Below are positions 45,211 through 55,148 of a stretch of 64,000 nucleotides of DNA, piece after piece. This DNA comes from Lutispora saccharofermentans (GTDB lineage: Bacteria; Bacillota; Clostridia; Lutisporales; Lutisporaceae), in assembly GCF_024363565.1 (NCBI RefSeq), contig NZ_JAJEKE010000006.1, forward strand, positions 62,001 through 126,000. The letters run 5' to 3'. The notes under the pieces were generated by a model. It had not been told where the DNA came from and did not search any database. It worked only from the letters and a program-made list of their open reading frames with translations. The translations under genes were made by a program, and so were the position numbers. Every line of letters begins with the position of its first letter. Position 1 is the stretch's first letter.

Positions 45211-46971
45211 TTATTCCTCATATACTATAACTATTTCCTTGGTGCTGTTGATCCAATCCACCTTGCAGTTTAGATTTTCTGCCGCAAACCTGATGGGTAC
45301 AAAGGTCCTGTTGTTCTTTCCCATAGGCGCTACGTCCATTTGACTGCTCACTCCGTTTACCTTCAGGTCTTTTTTGTTAAGCCACATTTCAACCGTGTTT
45401 TCTCTTGCCTTCATAGTGATCTTCTGGGTGCTTCCTTCCCATTCTATGGTACCGCCCATGGCTTCAACAACGGCCTTTATGGGGATCATGGTCTTTCCGG
45501 TCAAAGCCAAAGGTGTTGTGCCTCTGCCCGGGTCCACCTCTTGATTTACACCGTCAACACTCATATATGGGCTTTCCATCTTCAGCACGATAAAGTGCTT
45601 GTAGCTTCCGGGCTTATAGGTCTGATCACCTGTTGTTACGGTAAATTTGGCTATGACATTCCCCAGCTTTTCTGCTGCGCCTTCAAAGGGTTTTGCTTCT
45701 GTAAGCACCGGCTTGACGGAATAATAGTAGGTAGTATTGGGCTCCACATTTACATCCGCATAGGAGGTGCTGGTCAGATAAAAGTCCGTTACCGATGCAC
45801 CAAGGCTGTTTGGCGAGATAGACCTGAAAAGTCTGTATCCAAGGCCATCAGCCGGCTGCCACATTATCCTGGCTCCAGATTCAAAGGCTTCCGCACCGCT
45901 GCCCGCTGCCGGAGTTGGGGCTGTCGGAGCTGCCGGAGTTGTAGGCGCCAATATAACCTCAGTTATGCGCTTGCCGCCTTCCCAGTTGCCCCAGCTTCCT
46001 TCAGAGCCGTAACGCCACTTGCCGGAAAAGCTTTTCCCATCAGCGGCCATAGTGAATTCGATGTCTCCTGCATCACTGGGCGGTGCATAGGAAGGAGATT
46101 CAGACCAGGTACCTGTGAGAGTATTTCCAGAAATAGTTCCGCTGATCTTTCCTTTATCATGAGTATATGTTCCTGTGACAGCAGATCCGCTTTGAATCAA
46201 CACCATCTTGCCCCAGTTGCTGTCCCATTCGCCTTCCCATGAATATTTCCCCAAGTCTGAGCTTCCTGTAGTTAATGCTGTTACCGTTATAGTAGTAGGA
46301 TTGCTAATTTGCTTCCATTCGTAAGTGTATCTTACGCCTACTTTACCCGGAGGTCCTGCATAGGCACCAATATAAAGCGCCCATCTATCACCTGCGGAAC
46401 CTTTATCTTTGAACTTCAAAGTCATATTAGCACTACATGAAGTTTGAGATCGGTCGTCTTGGCCATATCCTATACCAAACCACCTTGTTTCAGTACCATC
46501 TTCATAAATAACCTTAGCCTCAACTCCACTTGCAGTTCCATAGCCTAAACCTATTAGGTCCGCTACATCCAAAGATAAAAACGGGCTTATAGCTACGCCG
46601 AAGTTTCCTGTCTTATTGCTAAAAACCTCTTGTTCAAAAGCTATTGATATGGTTTCATTAGCTTGGATAATGGTGGGAGGATTGCTCCAGGTATATTTTA
46701 CATGAAGATTTCCGGGATTGCTTTCATCTTTTGAAGCGTAAATTCCTAACCCATAGGGTATTGTAGTTTGAAGTTCAGCAGTATTCCCCTCTAAGCTTGC
46801 AAAATAGCTCCATGGATCTCCCGGTTTAAAATCTTCAGGTATTGGAAATTGATAAGTATCTACTAATACCCAAGCATAACCGCTTTCATCTGCAGATACA
46901 TTTATTGCAAATCCATTCACCATGCTTAGAATGATTGTTAATGCAATAAATAATGATAATAATCTTTTCAT
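45211..46971 (-). CDS. Secreted protein with C-terminal copper-amine-oxidase-N-like domains
   Basis: 586 aa with a signal peptide ([19 protein letters not shown]). The middle has a fibronectin-like segment after a Pro/Ala/Thr linker ([16 protein letters not shown]). The C-terminal 120 residues have the stalk-domain repeat: [19 protein letters not shown] and [17 protein letters not shown]. Such domains occur on Firmicute surface proteins and do not imply amine oxidase activity. Around residue 260 there is a Gly-rich beta-repeat ([19 protein letters not shown]). The function is unknown. Confidence 0.82.
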   Translation of the reverse strand: MKRLLSLFIALTIILSMVNGFAINVSADESGYAWVLVDTYQFPIPEDFKPGDPWSYFASLEGNTAELQTTIPYGLGIYASKDESNPGNLHVKYTWSNPPTIIQANETISIAFEQEVFSNKTGNFGVAISPFLSLDVADLIGLGYGTASGVEAKVIYEDGTETRWFGIGYGQDDRSQTSCSANMTLKFKDKGSAGDRWALYIGAYAGPPGKVGVRYTYEWKQISNPTTITVTALTTGSSDLGKYSWEGEWDSNWGKMVLIQSGSAVTGTYTHDKGKISGTISGNTLTGTWSESPSYAPPSDAGDIEFTMAADGKSFSGKWRYGSEGSWGNWEGGKRITEVILAPTTPAAPTAPTPAAGSGAEAFESGARIMWQPADGLGYRLFRSISPNSLGASVTDFYLTSTSYADVNVEPNTTYYYSVKPVLTEAKPFEGAAEKLGNVIAKFTVTTGDQTYKPGSYKHFIVLKMESPYMSVDGVNQEVDPGRGTTPLALTGKTMIPIKAVVEAMGGTIEWEGSTQKITMKARENTVEMWLNKKDLKVNGVSSQMDVAPMGKNNRTFVPIRFAAENLNCKVDWINSTKEIVIVYEE

Positions 46972-47106
46972 GCTTTATCTCCCTTCTTAATCTTATATAT
47001 TGAATAATTGTGCCTAGATTTAAGTTAATAACCAAGTATGCTGTCAGTCTTAAATATAGTTTATATATTTGGAAAAGTCGCCACCTAAAAAGGGTGAATC
47101 ATGCAT

Positions 47107-47140
47107 AAAGCTCCTCACCCATTTCGGGTGAGGAGCTTTA
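47107..47140 (-). terminator. Strong hairpin downstream of the LuxR-type gene
   Basis: The perfect 14-base arms AAGCTCCTCACCC / GGGTGAGGAGCTT have a five-base loop. The T-run is weak (TTTATGC). Confidence 0.65.
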
Positions 47141-47173
47141 TAGCGCCCTGTTTTCAAAGGTTTCTTCATCAGT

Positions 47174-48604
47174 TTATGTACTGTTTTTTTCCGTAAGCAG
47201 ATTCACAAGTTCTGCTTTGCTTTGAATATTGAGTTTAGAATAGATATTTTTAATATGGGTTTTGACCGTATTTTCGCTCAGATGCAGTTCATCGGCGACC
47301 ATTTTATAAGTCCTTCCCTTTAACAGCAATGCCACTATCTCACTTTCCCGTACAGTCAATTTGCCCATGATCGTTAAGCTGTCTATAGCGTCATTTTGCT
47401 TTGATGGTGCTATTTCATACAATGCCGATAAAAAAACATGACTTTTCAGCAGCATTGAAAGATATTTATTAAGCAATGGAAGTATAACAAGAATAATAAA
47501 AACTATAACCAGCGCCAGCACTGACGGACTATACGCCCTTGCACCCGAAGCAACAATAGCATTTCCCAGCATTCCTCCGATCAATACGCCCAGTACATTT
47601 GCCGAAAGGCCTATCCCCAGGATTTTTACCGGATTATCATGGAAATCCAGCATTTCCCCCAAAATACTCCACCAGAAAAGGTCATAGACCCCGCAGGCTC
47701 CCAGCATCAAAGTATTTACAACAAGGTAGCTGGCAACGGAGCGATCCAACACCATGAATGCTGTAAAAGAAAGACCTATCATAGCAATGGCAACATATAG
47801 CAGGTAATTTCTATCGGTTTTGCCGGGAAGATTCTTAACAATATATAATGCAACTATATAAGGAATGGCCCAATACCAGCTTACAAGCCACTTATGATGT
47901 GCAAATGCAGGATTGATGACTTGATACATCAGACCGGAATTGATAGTGATTATTATAATAAATATGCACAAGAAAGCAAGAGGCTTTATAGGGCTTATGG
48001 TTTTTTTATATTCGGCACCGGAACACCGTGAATCCGTCTCCGCATCTTCCGGTAATCTGGCTGCAAAAAATAAAGCTCCGCAAAGCATGATAATGGACAA
48101 TCCAAGGCCCGCATATGCAGACAAATGTATAGCCGTCATGTTTATAAGGATCATTAATATATTTGAATATATCAATGCATCTGCAGCAGTCTTAATTCTT
48201 CCACTTGAGGGTGTATAGGCATTATAATAAAAGCCCCAGGCTGCCACACAGCAGCTTGCCATAAGAGACAGCAAAAACAATAAAATATTCCAGAGAATTG
48301 AAGGCGATAAAAAGAAAGGCAGGCTCCCTATTATGCAAAATATGATAGAAAATATCATCAATTTTTTTGTGGCTTTAATGGATTTAATGAAGAACCCGCA
48401 AAAAAACAAACCTATAAAATGAGCAGCTATCGCCCCAAAAACCATTGAGCGGGCATTTATATTGAATTTACCGGTGACAGCATACAAAACCTGGCCTTCA
48501 AAGGGGAAAGCCAGCAACCAGGAGAAGAACAGCGAAAATACAATGACCGATAATGTCTTTTTATCCATATTTGATATTTTTTCAGTTATTTTCTTCCTTG
48601 ACAA
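47174..48604 (-). CDS. Membrane-tethered LuxR-family regulator
   Basis: 476 aa. About 12 hydrophobic helices resemble an MFS fold (residues 15-390), followed by a LuxR-type helix-turn-helix at the C-terminus (LTVRESEIVALLLKGRTYK, LHLSENTVKTHIKNIYSKL). The membrane part is presumably the sensor. The TTG start at 48604 has GGGGGGA six bases upstream; the ATG 12 codons in has no ribosome binding site. Targets are unknown. Confidence 0.85.
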   Translation of the reverse strand: MSRKKITEKISNMDKKTLSVIVFSLFFSWLLAFPFEGQVLYAVTGKFNINARSMVFGAIAAHFIGLFFCGFFIKSIKATKKLMIFSIIFCIIGSLPFFLSPSILWNILLFLLSLMASCCVAAWGFYYNAYTPSSGRIKTAADALIYSNILMILINMTAIHLSAYAGLGLSIIMLCGALFFAARLPEDAETDSRCSGAEYKKTISPIKPLAFLCIFIIIITINSGLMYQVINPAFAHHKWLVSWYWAIPYIVALYIVKNLPGKTDRNYLLYVAIAMIGLSFTAFMVLDRSVASYLVVNTLMLGACGVYDLFWWSILGEMLDFHDNPVKILGIGLSANVLGVLIGGMLGNAIVASGARAYSPSVLALVIVFIILVILPLLNKYLSMLLKSHVFLSALYEIAPSKQNDAIDSLTIMGKLTVRESEIVALLLKGRTYKMVADELHLSENTVKTHIKNIYSKLNIQSKAELVNLLTEKNST

Positions 48605-48692
48605 ATATATCCCCCCGCAAAATGACTCATAGCAGTCACTATAATTAATTATAATTGCTTATAAAAAATATTCCAAGCCATATAAATTAATT

Positions 48693-48718
48693 TTTAAAAA
48701 CCGGGGAAGATCCCCGGC
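48693..48718 (-). terminator. Terminator of the secreted helical-repeat gene
   Basis: On the minus strand GCCGGGGA and TCCCCGGT form a tight stem with a three-base loop, followed by TTTTTAAAAATT. Confidence 0.85.
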
Positions 48719-48722
48719 TGTT

Positions 48723-49451
48723 CTACTGTCTATCCTTCTTGCATTTATTATACTGAGGCATTATCTTTCTTATTTCCTCAGCTTGCTTTTCATTTATGAC
48801 CTTGTCATCTATCATTTTCTGAACCACATCTTTGCGTGACTTTTTATAATTCTGGAAGAATTCCTTTTTCTGCTCTTCAGTCATATCCTTAAGCTGCTCA
48901 AACATTTTTCTGCGCTCTTCTCTTTCAACCTTCAAATAGTCTTTTATTTTTTCAACATCCCTCGATTTAATGATTCCTTTCTCAACTAAGCCGTTTAAAT
49001 CCTTTGCGATCTTCTCTTCATGGATCTGCCTTCGCTTTTCCCTTATCAGGCCGGCTTCCTCATCTGTGATGATCCCTTCTTTTTTCAGCTCATCCAGCAG
49101 GCCTATCCTCTTAGATTTTATCTGGGCCTTCCTTTGTTCTTCGGTCATATTTTTTCTTTCTTGATTTCTTTTCTCAATATATTGCATTATTTTATCTGCT
49201 TTTTCACGGGTTATGGTTCTTTCTTCCACCAGACTGTCCAAAACCGCTTTCATGCCTGCACCATTTTTCTTATATGCGCTTTTGAACTCAGGACCGGCTT
49301 TATAATCGACAGATATACCATATTTTATATTTCCATATTTTTGCGAAGCCTCATTGGCATGTTCTCCAAAAACCGGAGCCCCCATAGGAAATAGCAAAGC
49401 TACAGACAGCAGTCCGATGATCAATTTGTTGCTGCTTGGATTTTTATCCAT
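48723..49451 (-). CDS. Secreted charged helical-repeat protein (YckD/DUF2680-like)
   Basis: 242 aa with a signal peptide (KLIIGLLSVALLFPMGAPVFG). Four copies of a helical unit follow: LVEERTITREKADKIM, LKKEGIITDEEAGLI, LVEKGIIKSRDVEKI and MIDDKVINEKQAEEI, separated by charged coiled-coil-like stretches (TEEQRKAQ, TEEQKKEFF). It is similar in style to DUF2680 secreted proteins of Clostridia. The function is unknown. AAAGGAG precedes the ATG. Confidence 0.72.
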   Translation of the reverse strand: MDKNPSSNKLIIGLLSVALLFPMGAPVFGEHANEASQKYGNIKYGISVDYKAGPEFKSAYKKNGAGMKAVLDSLVEERTITREKADKIMQYIEKRNQERKNMTEEQRKAQIKSKRIGLLDELKKEGIITDEEAGLIREKRRQIHEEKIAKDLNGLVEKGIIKSRDVEKIKDYLKVEREERRKMFEQLKDMTEEQKKEFFQNYKKSRKDVVQKMIDDKVINEKQAEEIRKIMPQYNKCKKDRQ

Positions 49452-49624
49452 TTCATATCTCCTTTCTTCACGTGATTGTCATTCAATCTGACAAATATAT
49501 TATTTGCTTTTTGGCTTATTATGTTGTGATGAATGATATGGATATTTTATTATTAGCAGCACATTGCTTCAAATGGTTTTTAGGTAAAATATGGAAATGC
49601 AAAATTTGCTTTAAGAGCAAAAGG

Positions 49625-49663
49625 AAATGGTGAGGATTAAATATTATCCCTCACCATTTTTTA
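49625..49663. terminator. Hairpin terminator downstream of livF
   Basis: The arms AAATGGTGAGG / CCTCACCATTT have a 13-base AT-rich loop. A T-run follows on the plus strand (TTTTTTATT); on the minus strand the tail is weaker (CCTTTTG). Confidence 0.65.
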
Positions 49664-49666
49664 TTC

Positions 49667-50377
49667 CTACTGAACTTTGGCTCCCAGATAAGCTTCCCGT
49701 ACTGCCGGGTTGTCAGCAATATACTTTGCAGAGCCTTCCATCTTGATCCTGCCCTGCTCCAATACATATGCCCTGTCAGCTATAGACAAAGCCTTATAGG
49801 CGTTTTGCTCAACCAGCAATATGGTTTTATCCATTTTCCTTATGTCTATTATTATATCGAATACCGTCTGTACCAAAAGCGGTGCCAACCCAAGGGAGGG
49901 CTCATCCAGAAGCATTATTTCAGGATCGCTCATAAGGCCTCTGCCCATAGCAAGCATCTGCTGCTCTCCCCCGCTCAAAGTCCCTGCTATCTGCTTTTCT
50001 CTTTCCTTCAATCTTGGAAAGAGCTCATATACCTTCTCAAGATCTTCTTTTATCTTGTTCTTATCCTTCCTCAAGTATGCTCCAAGCATAATATTATCCT
50101 CGACAGTGAGGTTTGCAAAAACCAGTCTCCCCTCAGGCACCTGGCATATTCCCATTTTTACTACCTTATTAGGGCTTATAGGCAGCTTTTCGCCTTTATA
50201 TTCTATAACTCCCTGCTTATATTTCAAAAATCCGGATATTGCATTGAGCAGCGTTGATTTGCCTGCCCCGTTTGAACCGATTATAGTCACTATCTCGCCC
50301 TTATTTATATCCAGGCTGACGCCCTTTAGTGCGTGAATGCCGCCATAGAATACATTTAAATCTTGAACCTTTAACAT
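49667..50377 (-). CDS. livF: Branched-chain amino acid type ABC transporter, ATPase LivF
   Basis: 236 aa. Walker A GSNGAGKST, signature LSGGEQQMLAMGRGLM and Walker B MLLDEPSLGLAP are typical of LivF. It is last in the transporter operon, four bases after livG. Confidence 0.93.
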   Translation of the reverse strand: MLKVQDLNVFYGGIHALKGVSLDINKGEIVTIIGSNGAGKSTLLNAISGFLKYKQGVIEYKGEKLPISPNKVVKMGICQVPEGRLVFANLTVEDNIMLGAYLRKDKNKIKEDLEKVYELFPRLKEREKQIAGTLSGGEQQMLAMGRGLMSDPEIMLLDEPSLGLAPLLVQTVFDIIIDIRKMDKTILLVEQNAYKALSIADRAYVLEQGRIKMEGSAKYIADNPAVREAYLGAKVQ

Positions 50378-50380
50378 TCT

Positions 50381-51145
50381 CTACCCCTCCACTCCCAAAT
50401 ATGCTTCAACTACCTTAGGATTATTCTGAATATCCTGAGGGGTTCCTTCTGCCAGCTTGCATCCGAAATTGAGGACCATGATCTTTTCACATATTCCCAT
50501 AACCAGGTCCATATGATGATCGATTATTAAAACGCTCAAATCAAACTTGGGGCGCATCTCGGAAATCAAGCTCATAAGCTGAGCCGTTTCATCCGGATTC
50601 ATACCTGCCGCCGGCTCATCAAGAAGCAAAAGCTCGGGGTTCAATGCCAAAGCCCTGGCAATTTCCAGCCTTCGCTGCAGTCCATAGGGCAAGTTGTTTG
50701 CGATCAGATCCTTCCTGTCCTGAAGCCCCATTATTTCCAATAAATTATCTGCTTTCTGCTTCAGCTCCCTTTCCTGTTTTCTGCACCTGGGAAGGCGAAG
50801 CACGGATTCCAAAATATTATAGCTGCCGTTGCTATGACAGGCTATCAAAACATTTTCATATACGGTGAGCTTCTTAAAAAGCCTTATATTTTGAAAGGTT
50901 CTCGTGATCCCTTGACCTGCAATGAAATGGGGCTCCTTGCCGGTGATATCCCTATCCTTAAACATTATCTTCCCTTCTGAAACCTTGTAGACACCTGTTA
51001 TAAGATTGAATATGGTGGTCTTGCCTGCACCATTGGGGCCGATGAGCCCGCTTATTTTTCCTTTCGGGACTTCAAAATCAACATTGCCGACAGCAGTAAG
51101 GCCTCCAAAGGTCTTTGTCAGATTCTGCAGCTCAAGAATATTCAT
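50381..51145 (-). CDS. livG: Branched-chain amino acid type ABC transporter, ATPase LivG
   Basis: 254 aa. Walker [10 protein letters not shown], the LivG-type insertion [32 protein letters not shown] and [12 protein letters not shown] are seen. Its start overlaps the end of livM by four bases. Confidence 0.93.
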   Translation of the reverse strand: MNILELQNLTKTFGGLTAVGNVDFEVPKGKISGLIGPNGAGKTTIFNLITGVYKVSEGKIMFKDRDITGKEPHFIAGQGITRTFQNIRLFKKLTVYENVLIACHSNGSYNILESVLRLPRCRKQERELKQKADNLLEIMGLQDRKDLIANNLPYGLQRRLEIARALALNPELLLLDEPAAGMNPDETAQLMSLISEMRPKFDLSVLIIDHHMDLVMGICEKIMVLNFGCKLAEGTPQDIQNNPKVVEAYLGVEG

Positions 51146-52044
51146 AGTGGCTTTCCTCCTTCCATCTGACTTGGAAGGTCTTCCCGCTTATTCTTCAATC
51201 TTGTAAGAAGCCGCTTCATGCTTGATGGGGTAAATTCATATCCGCCCATAAGACCTTCTGGCCTTGATATCATTATTATGATAACTGATAATCCGTATAT
51301 TACCAGACGCCAATTGGAGAAGCTTCTTAATATCTCCGGCAGAGACGTGAGCACCAAAGCCCCCAATACGCTTCCGGATATGCTTCCCAAGCCTCCGAAT
51401 ATAACGATTATTGTTAACTCTGTAGATTTAACAAGGCTGAACATTTTAGGCTGGAGAAAGGTCATATAGTGGGCCATAAGGCCTCCCGCTATTCCCGCAT
51501 AGGCTGCGCTTATCATCAAGGATATGAGCTTATACTTAAATACATTTATTCCTACTATTTGAGATGCAAGCTCTTCCTCCCTCACAGCTATCATATTCCT
51601 TCCATGCCTTGATCTTATTAAATTAGCTAAAATTATAACAGCTACCACATTTATTATTACAACATTTGTCAGGTTTGTATAATTAGGTATTCCGGGCCAA
51701 CCCCTTGCTCCTCCAAAATACTGGACGTTGTCCAGAACAAGCCTTATTGCCTCTCCAAAACCCAAGGTAGCTATACAGAAATAATCTCCTTTAAGATTCA
51801 ATGTAAGCTTGCCTATTATTGCACTGACCAATGCTGCTGCCAAAGCTCCCATAAGCAATGCAGGTATAAAGGGCCAGCCATACTTTACGGTCATCATGGC
51901 TGAAGCATAGCCCCCTATGGCCATAAAACCTGCATGACCGAAAGAAAACAACCCTGTAAAGCCGGTGAGCAAAGACAGGCCGAGGACTGCCATAAGATTT
52001 ATGCCTGCCAGCAGCAATATGCCCTGAATGTAATATAGATCCAT
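51142..52044 (-). CDS. livM: Branched-chain amino acid type ABC transporter, permease LivM
   Basis: 300 aa membrane protein of about 8-9 helices with the LivM start [20 protein letters not shown]. The cytoplasmic coupling region is near [20 protein letters not shown]. The C-terminus is charged. Confidence 0.92.
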   Translation of the reverse strand: MDLYYIQGILLLAGINLMAVLGLSLLTGFTGLFSFGHAGFMAIGGYASAMMTVKYGWPFIPALLMGALAAALVSAIIGKLTLNLKGDYFCIATLGFGEAIRLVLDNVQYFGGARGWPGIPNYTNLTNVVIINVVAVIILANLIRSRHGRNMIAVREEELASQIVGINVFKYKLISLMISAAYAGIAGGLMAHYMTFLQPKMFSLVKSTELTIIVIFGGLGSISGSVLGALVLTSLPEILRSFSNWRLVIYGLSVIIIMISRPEGLMGGYEFTPSSMKRLLTRLKNKREDLPSQMEGGKPL

Positions 52045-52059
52045 AGTATTGCCTCCCTC

Positions 52060-52941
52060 CTAAGCCTTATCTTCAGTTACTTTGCCCATCAAGCCCCTGG
52101 GTCTGAATACCAATATAGCGATGAGCAAGACAAAAGCAATGAGGTCTCTATAATTGGAGGATAAGTACCCGGAGGTCATGGTCTCTATTATGCCCAGCAA
52201 TATGGAGCCGACAACCGCTCCTGGAAGGCTTCCCAGGCCTCCGAACACCGCAGCTATAAATGATTTGTTAGTTATTATCCCTATTTGGGGATAAACAGTG
52301 TATTTCATTCCGAACAACACGCCTGCAATGCCTGCAAAGAATCCGCCAAGGGCAAATACAACTATTATTACAAGGTCAGTATTGATTCCCATCAACGCAC
52401 TGGCCTTTACACTATAGGAGGTAGCTTGTATAGCTTTTCCCATCTTTGTAAAATCAATAAAAAATACCAATAGCGCCAAGCAAATAGCAGAGATGATAAA
52501 CATGGCCAAATCCAGTCTGCCCAGTGTCACACTGCCCAATTGAATAGGAGTCCTGGATAAAATCTCGGGATAGCTTTTGAATGTAGGACCTATTGTTGCT
52601 ATTACGATATTTTCGAGAAATATTGAAGCTCCCATGGCAGATATTATAAAGTACAAAAATGGAGCTCTTCTTTCTCTCAGAGGTTTATAGGCCCCTCTTT
52701 CGATCACTACTGCAAGGACACAAGTGGTCAATGCAGCTGCAATAAAAGCCGCAAAAAAGGGTAAGCCCAGCTTGGTCAGATAATAATATCCAAAATATGC
52801 CCCCAGCATTATTACACCGCCATGGGCAAAATTACTGAAATTCATTATGCTGTAAACCAGTGAATATCCTACCGCCATAAGTGCATAAACACTGCCTATA
52901 GACAGGCCGTTGATAAGCTGCTGTAAAAAAAACTGTGACAT
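52060..52941 (-). CDS. livH: Branched-chain amino acid type ABC transporter, permease LivH
   Basis: 293 aa, about eight helices, with LINGLSIGSVYALMAVGYSL and the LivH stretch NFAHGGVIMLGAYFGYY. I chose the ATG at 52941 with GGGGTGAAGGG upstream; the longer frame to 52986 enters a hairpin repeat. The gene is separated from livJ by that hairpin. Confidence 0.92.
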   Translation of the reverse strand: MSQFFLQQLINGLSIGSVYALMAVGYSLVYSIMNFSNFAHGGVIMLGAYFGYYYLTKLGLPFFAAFIAAALTTCVLAVVIERGAYKPLRERRAPFLYFIISAMGASIFLENIVIATIGPTFKSYPEILSRTPIQLGSVTLGRLDLAMFIISAICLALLVFFIDFTKMGKAIQATSYSVKASALMGINTDLVIIVVFALGGFFAGIAGVLFGMKYTVYPQIGIITNKSFIAAVFGGLGSLPGAVVGSILLGIIETMTSGYLSSNYRDLIAFVLLIAILVFRPRGLMGKVTEDKA

Positions 52942-52966
52942 CCCTTCACCCCTAACTGTTAAAATA

Positions 52967-53013
52967 GAGGCTGTTGCAAAATTCAAATGTTGAACGCGTT
53001 ATGCAACAGCCCC
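52967..53013 (-). repeat. Short hairpin element between livJ and livH
   Basis: GGGGCTGTTGCATAACG and TTTTGCAACAGCCTC are near-perfect arms of about 14 bases, followed by TATTTTAAC on the minus strand. The same arms occur at 59505-59636 between pstS and pstC, with an insertion in the loop. It probably ends or stabilises part of the livJ message. Confidence 0.78.
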
Positions 53014-53036
53014 AGCCCATTCATACTGTTGATAGA

Positions 53037-54209
53037 CTATTTAGCAGAGTATTTCTGCTGGAATACGTATTTGTCTCCTTCGATTTTAACGATAGCAGCA
53101 TCCTTGCCCTCAGGATTATGAGTCTCCTTGCTTATATTGATCTGCCCTGTAACACCCTTAACCTTTGTGGTTTCCAGAGCCTCGGTTATCTTAACAGAAT
53201 CTGCTGATCCGGCTCTCTCTATTGCGTCTACCAATACAACTACCGCATCATGAACCAAGTAGCCGTTTAATTCTAATTCTTTATTATATTTTGTTCTGTA
53301 TCTGCTCTTGAGATCCTGAACTTCCGGATCATCATAGTCTACGTGGTTTACTATATAGGTGCCCTGAACTGCATCCTTAGCCATTGTGAACAGCTGCTCG
53401 GAAGGCAGTCCATCTCCGCCCATCAACGGTATAGTTATTCCTAATTCCCTTGCTTGATTCGCGATCAATGCTGCTTCTTTAAAGAATATAGGCAGGAATA
53501 AAACTTCCGGATTTGCTTCTTTTATTTTGCTGAGCTGTGGTCTGAAATCCACATCACCGAATTTGAAAGCTTCCTTGGCAACTACGGTGCCGCCCTTGGA
53601 AACGAAGAATTCTTCAAAGAATTGAGTTAAGCCTTGTGAATAATCATCAGCTACGTCATAGAGTATAGCAGCTTTCTTAAAGCCCAATACATCGTAGGCA
53701 TAGCCTGCTGCAACTGCACCTTGATAGGGGTCTATAAAGCATACTCTGAAGTTGTAAGGTTTAACCTTGCCATCTAATACAGTAACCTTGGGATTTGTAG
53801 CAACAGTGGCTATATCCGGCACCTTGGCCTGCTCCAATACCGGAGCTATAGGAATAGCATTGCCGCTTGCATTTGGCCCTAATATTGCAACAACTTTATC
53901 TTGCCCGGTAAGCCTCTTAGCTACGTTTACCGCTTCCTGCGGGTCTCCCTTGGTATCATAGCCTATTACTTCAAGCTTTTTGCCCAGAAGGCCGCCTTTG
54001 GCGTTTATTTCTTCAAAGAGCATCTTTACCGTGTCAAGCTCACACTGTCCCCATACTGCCTGGTCCCCTGTCAATGAACCCATCCAGCCGACTTTTATGA
54101 TTTCTTCTGCCGGAGCAGCAGTCTCTGTCTGCGGCTTTGAACAACCTGTGAAAGCCATTGTCAGAATCATTAAGCTCACTAATAATAATGCAAGAGTCCT
54201 TTTATACAT
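53037..54209 (-). CDS. livJ: Branched-chain amino acid type substrate-binding lipoprotein (LivJ-like)
   Basis: 390 aa periplasmic-binding-protein type I fold. The signal peptide ends in a lipobox (AFTGC). The mature part has KVGWMGSLTGDQAVWGQ and VVAILGPNASGNAIPIAPVL. It captures the ligand for LivHMGF. An amino acid or small amide is likely; the exact ligand is not evident. AAGGAGGGG precedes the ATG. The GlnKL-like genes lie just upstream. Confidence 0.9.
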   Translation of the reverse strand: MYKRTLALLLVSLMILTMAFTGCSKPQTETAAPAEEIIKVGWMGSLTGDQAVWGQCELDTVKMLFEEINAKGGLLGKKLEVIGYDTKGDPQEAVNVAKRLTGQDKVVAILGPNASGNAIPIAPVLEQAKVPDIATVATNPKVTVLDGKVKPYNFRVCFIDPYQGAVAAGYAYDVLGFKKAAILYDVADDYSQGLTQFFEEFFVSKGGTVVAKEAFKFGDVDFRPQLSKIKEANPEVLFLPIFFKEAALIANQARELGITIPLMGGDGLPSEQLFTMAKDAVQGTYIVNHVDYDDPEVQDLKSRYRTKYNKELELNGYLVHDAVVVLVDAIERAGSADSVKITEALETTKVKGVTGQINISKETHNPEGKDAAIVKIEGDKYVFQQKYSAK

Positions 54210-54268
54210 CCTTACCCCTCCTTATTTAAGCAAAGCTTTTCAGCTTTTATTCACTATATGATTGAATA

Positions 54269-54306
54269 TTCAAAAATCTTCAAAAATACTCATAATTGTT
54301 CAAAAT
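54269..54306 (-). promoter_or_regulatory. Period-10 direct repeat, candidate GlnL-type operator upstream of livJ
   Basis: On the minus strand the words TTTTGAACAA, (degenerate) and TTTTTGAAGA, TTTTTGAATA recur every ten bases. TTTTGA-N4-TTTTGA differs in one position per half-site from the B. subtilis GlnL site TTTTGT-N4-TTTTGT as I remember it. It lies 60-100 bases upstream of the livJ start and directly after the GlnL-like gene. Confidence 0.6.
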
Positions 54307-54311
54307 ATTTT

Positions 54312-55148
54312 TTAATTTTTATCGCAAAGCAATAGCAAACCTTCAAAAAATTTGCTCATATTTACCTTTCCGCCGCTGTTTCTCTTACCTCTGATAAAGT
54401 CCATCTCAGCTTTTACATTTTCAAAATCAAACAGCATATTTGAGTATCTTTGAAAATTATCGGCGAAATAATCTTCCAGTCCTGCATTTGCAAGATTTGT
54501 CAAGCCTTCCTTCATCGCTCTTCTCATTCTTTGCTTTACGGTTTTGGAGTTGTCCGGCAGGTATTTGCATAATTCGTCTATGGCACACTCATCATAGGTT
54601 TTCTTCGCATTGATTATATAGGCGCATACATTTATAATATCGTTGGTGCCCTTCTCGCCCAGCATCCCAAGCATGCTCAAAATATATTTTATTTCTTTGA
54701 TTTTATCCTCGCCTTGATTGTTCTCTTCCTTGCTCATTGTACTGTTGAACACCTTTTTTATATTGTTCAGCATATCTTCCAGCCTTATTTTTTCAGCAAC
54801 CTTTTTAGCAACCTTTTCCACTTCGATCTTATTTAACGGCTTGCTTATAAAGAACTCTATTCCCGATTCATAGGATTCTGTTATCAGCTCATGGTCAGAA
54901 ACCTGGGAAATCATTATAAAGTTAATTTTGGGCCTCATCGATTTTATCTCTTTTACCAAAGTATTGCCGTCAAGCTTCGGCATGAGAAGGTCCACCAGTA
55001 CAATATCGGGATTATTGGCTAAAATTTCATTGTATGCTGTATCTCCATCATAATCGCACCCAATTACCTCGCCTAAATTATTGTCTTCAATGATATTGCT
55101 CAAAATTTTTACAACATTTATATCATCATCTACAATATAGTATCTCAA
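54312..55148 (-). CDS. GlnL/YcbB-type response regulator
   Basis: 278 aa. Receiver domain (residues 1-120) with the acidic DDD pocket, phospho-Asp in DIVLVDLLMPKLDG and Lys in FISKPL. The C-terminal domain is of the YcbB type (KTVKQRMRRAMKEGLTNLAN). It has a TTG start with GGAGG eight bases upstream, overlapping the kinase gene. It probably activates the liv-type operon downstream in response to an amino acid (inference). Confidence 0.85.
   Translation of the reverse strand: MRYYIVDDDINVVKILSNIIEDNNLGEVIGCDYDGDTAYNEILANNPDIVLVDLLMPKLDGNTLVKEIKSMRPKINFIMISQVSDHELITESYESGIEFFISKPLNKIEVEKVAKKVAEKIRLEDMLNNIKKVFNSTMSKEENNQGEDKIKEIKYILSMLGMLGEKGTNDIINVCAYIINAKKTYDECAIDELCKYLPDNSKTVKQRMRRAMKEGLTNLANAGLEDYFADNFQRYSNMLFDFENVKAEMDFIRGKRNSGGKVNMSKFFEGLLLLCDKN

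Noticed and set aside
45340-46242. 300-codon plus-strand open frame
   Set aside because: It lies wholly opposite the secreted copper-amine-oxidase-N-type gene, has no ribosome binding site and shows no domain; it is a shadow frame.
49436-49633. 65-codon plus-strand frame before the livF terminator
   Set aside because: It starts within the signal-peptide region of the opposite gene, lacks a ribosome binding site and has no recognisable features beyond aromatic-rich codons.
52942-52986. N-terminal extension of LivH
   Set aside because: The extra codons lie in the hairpin element, and a strong ribosome binding site precedes the ATG at 52941.
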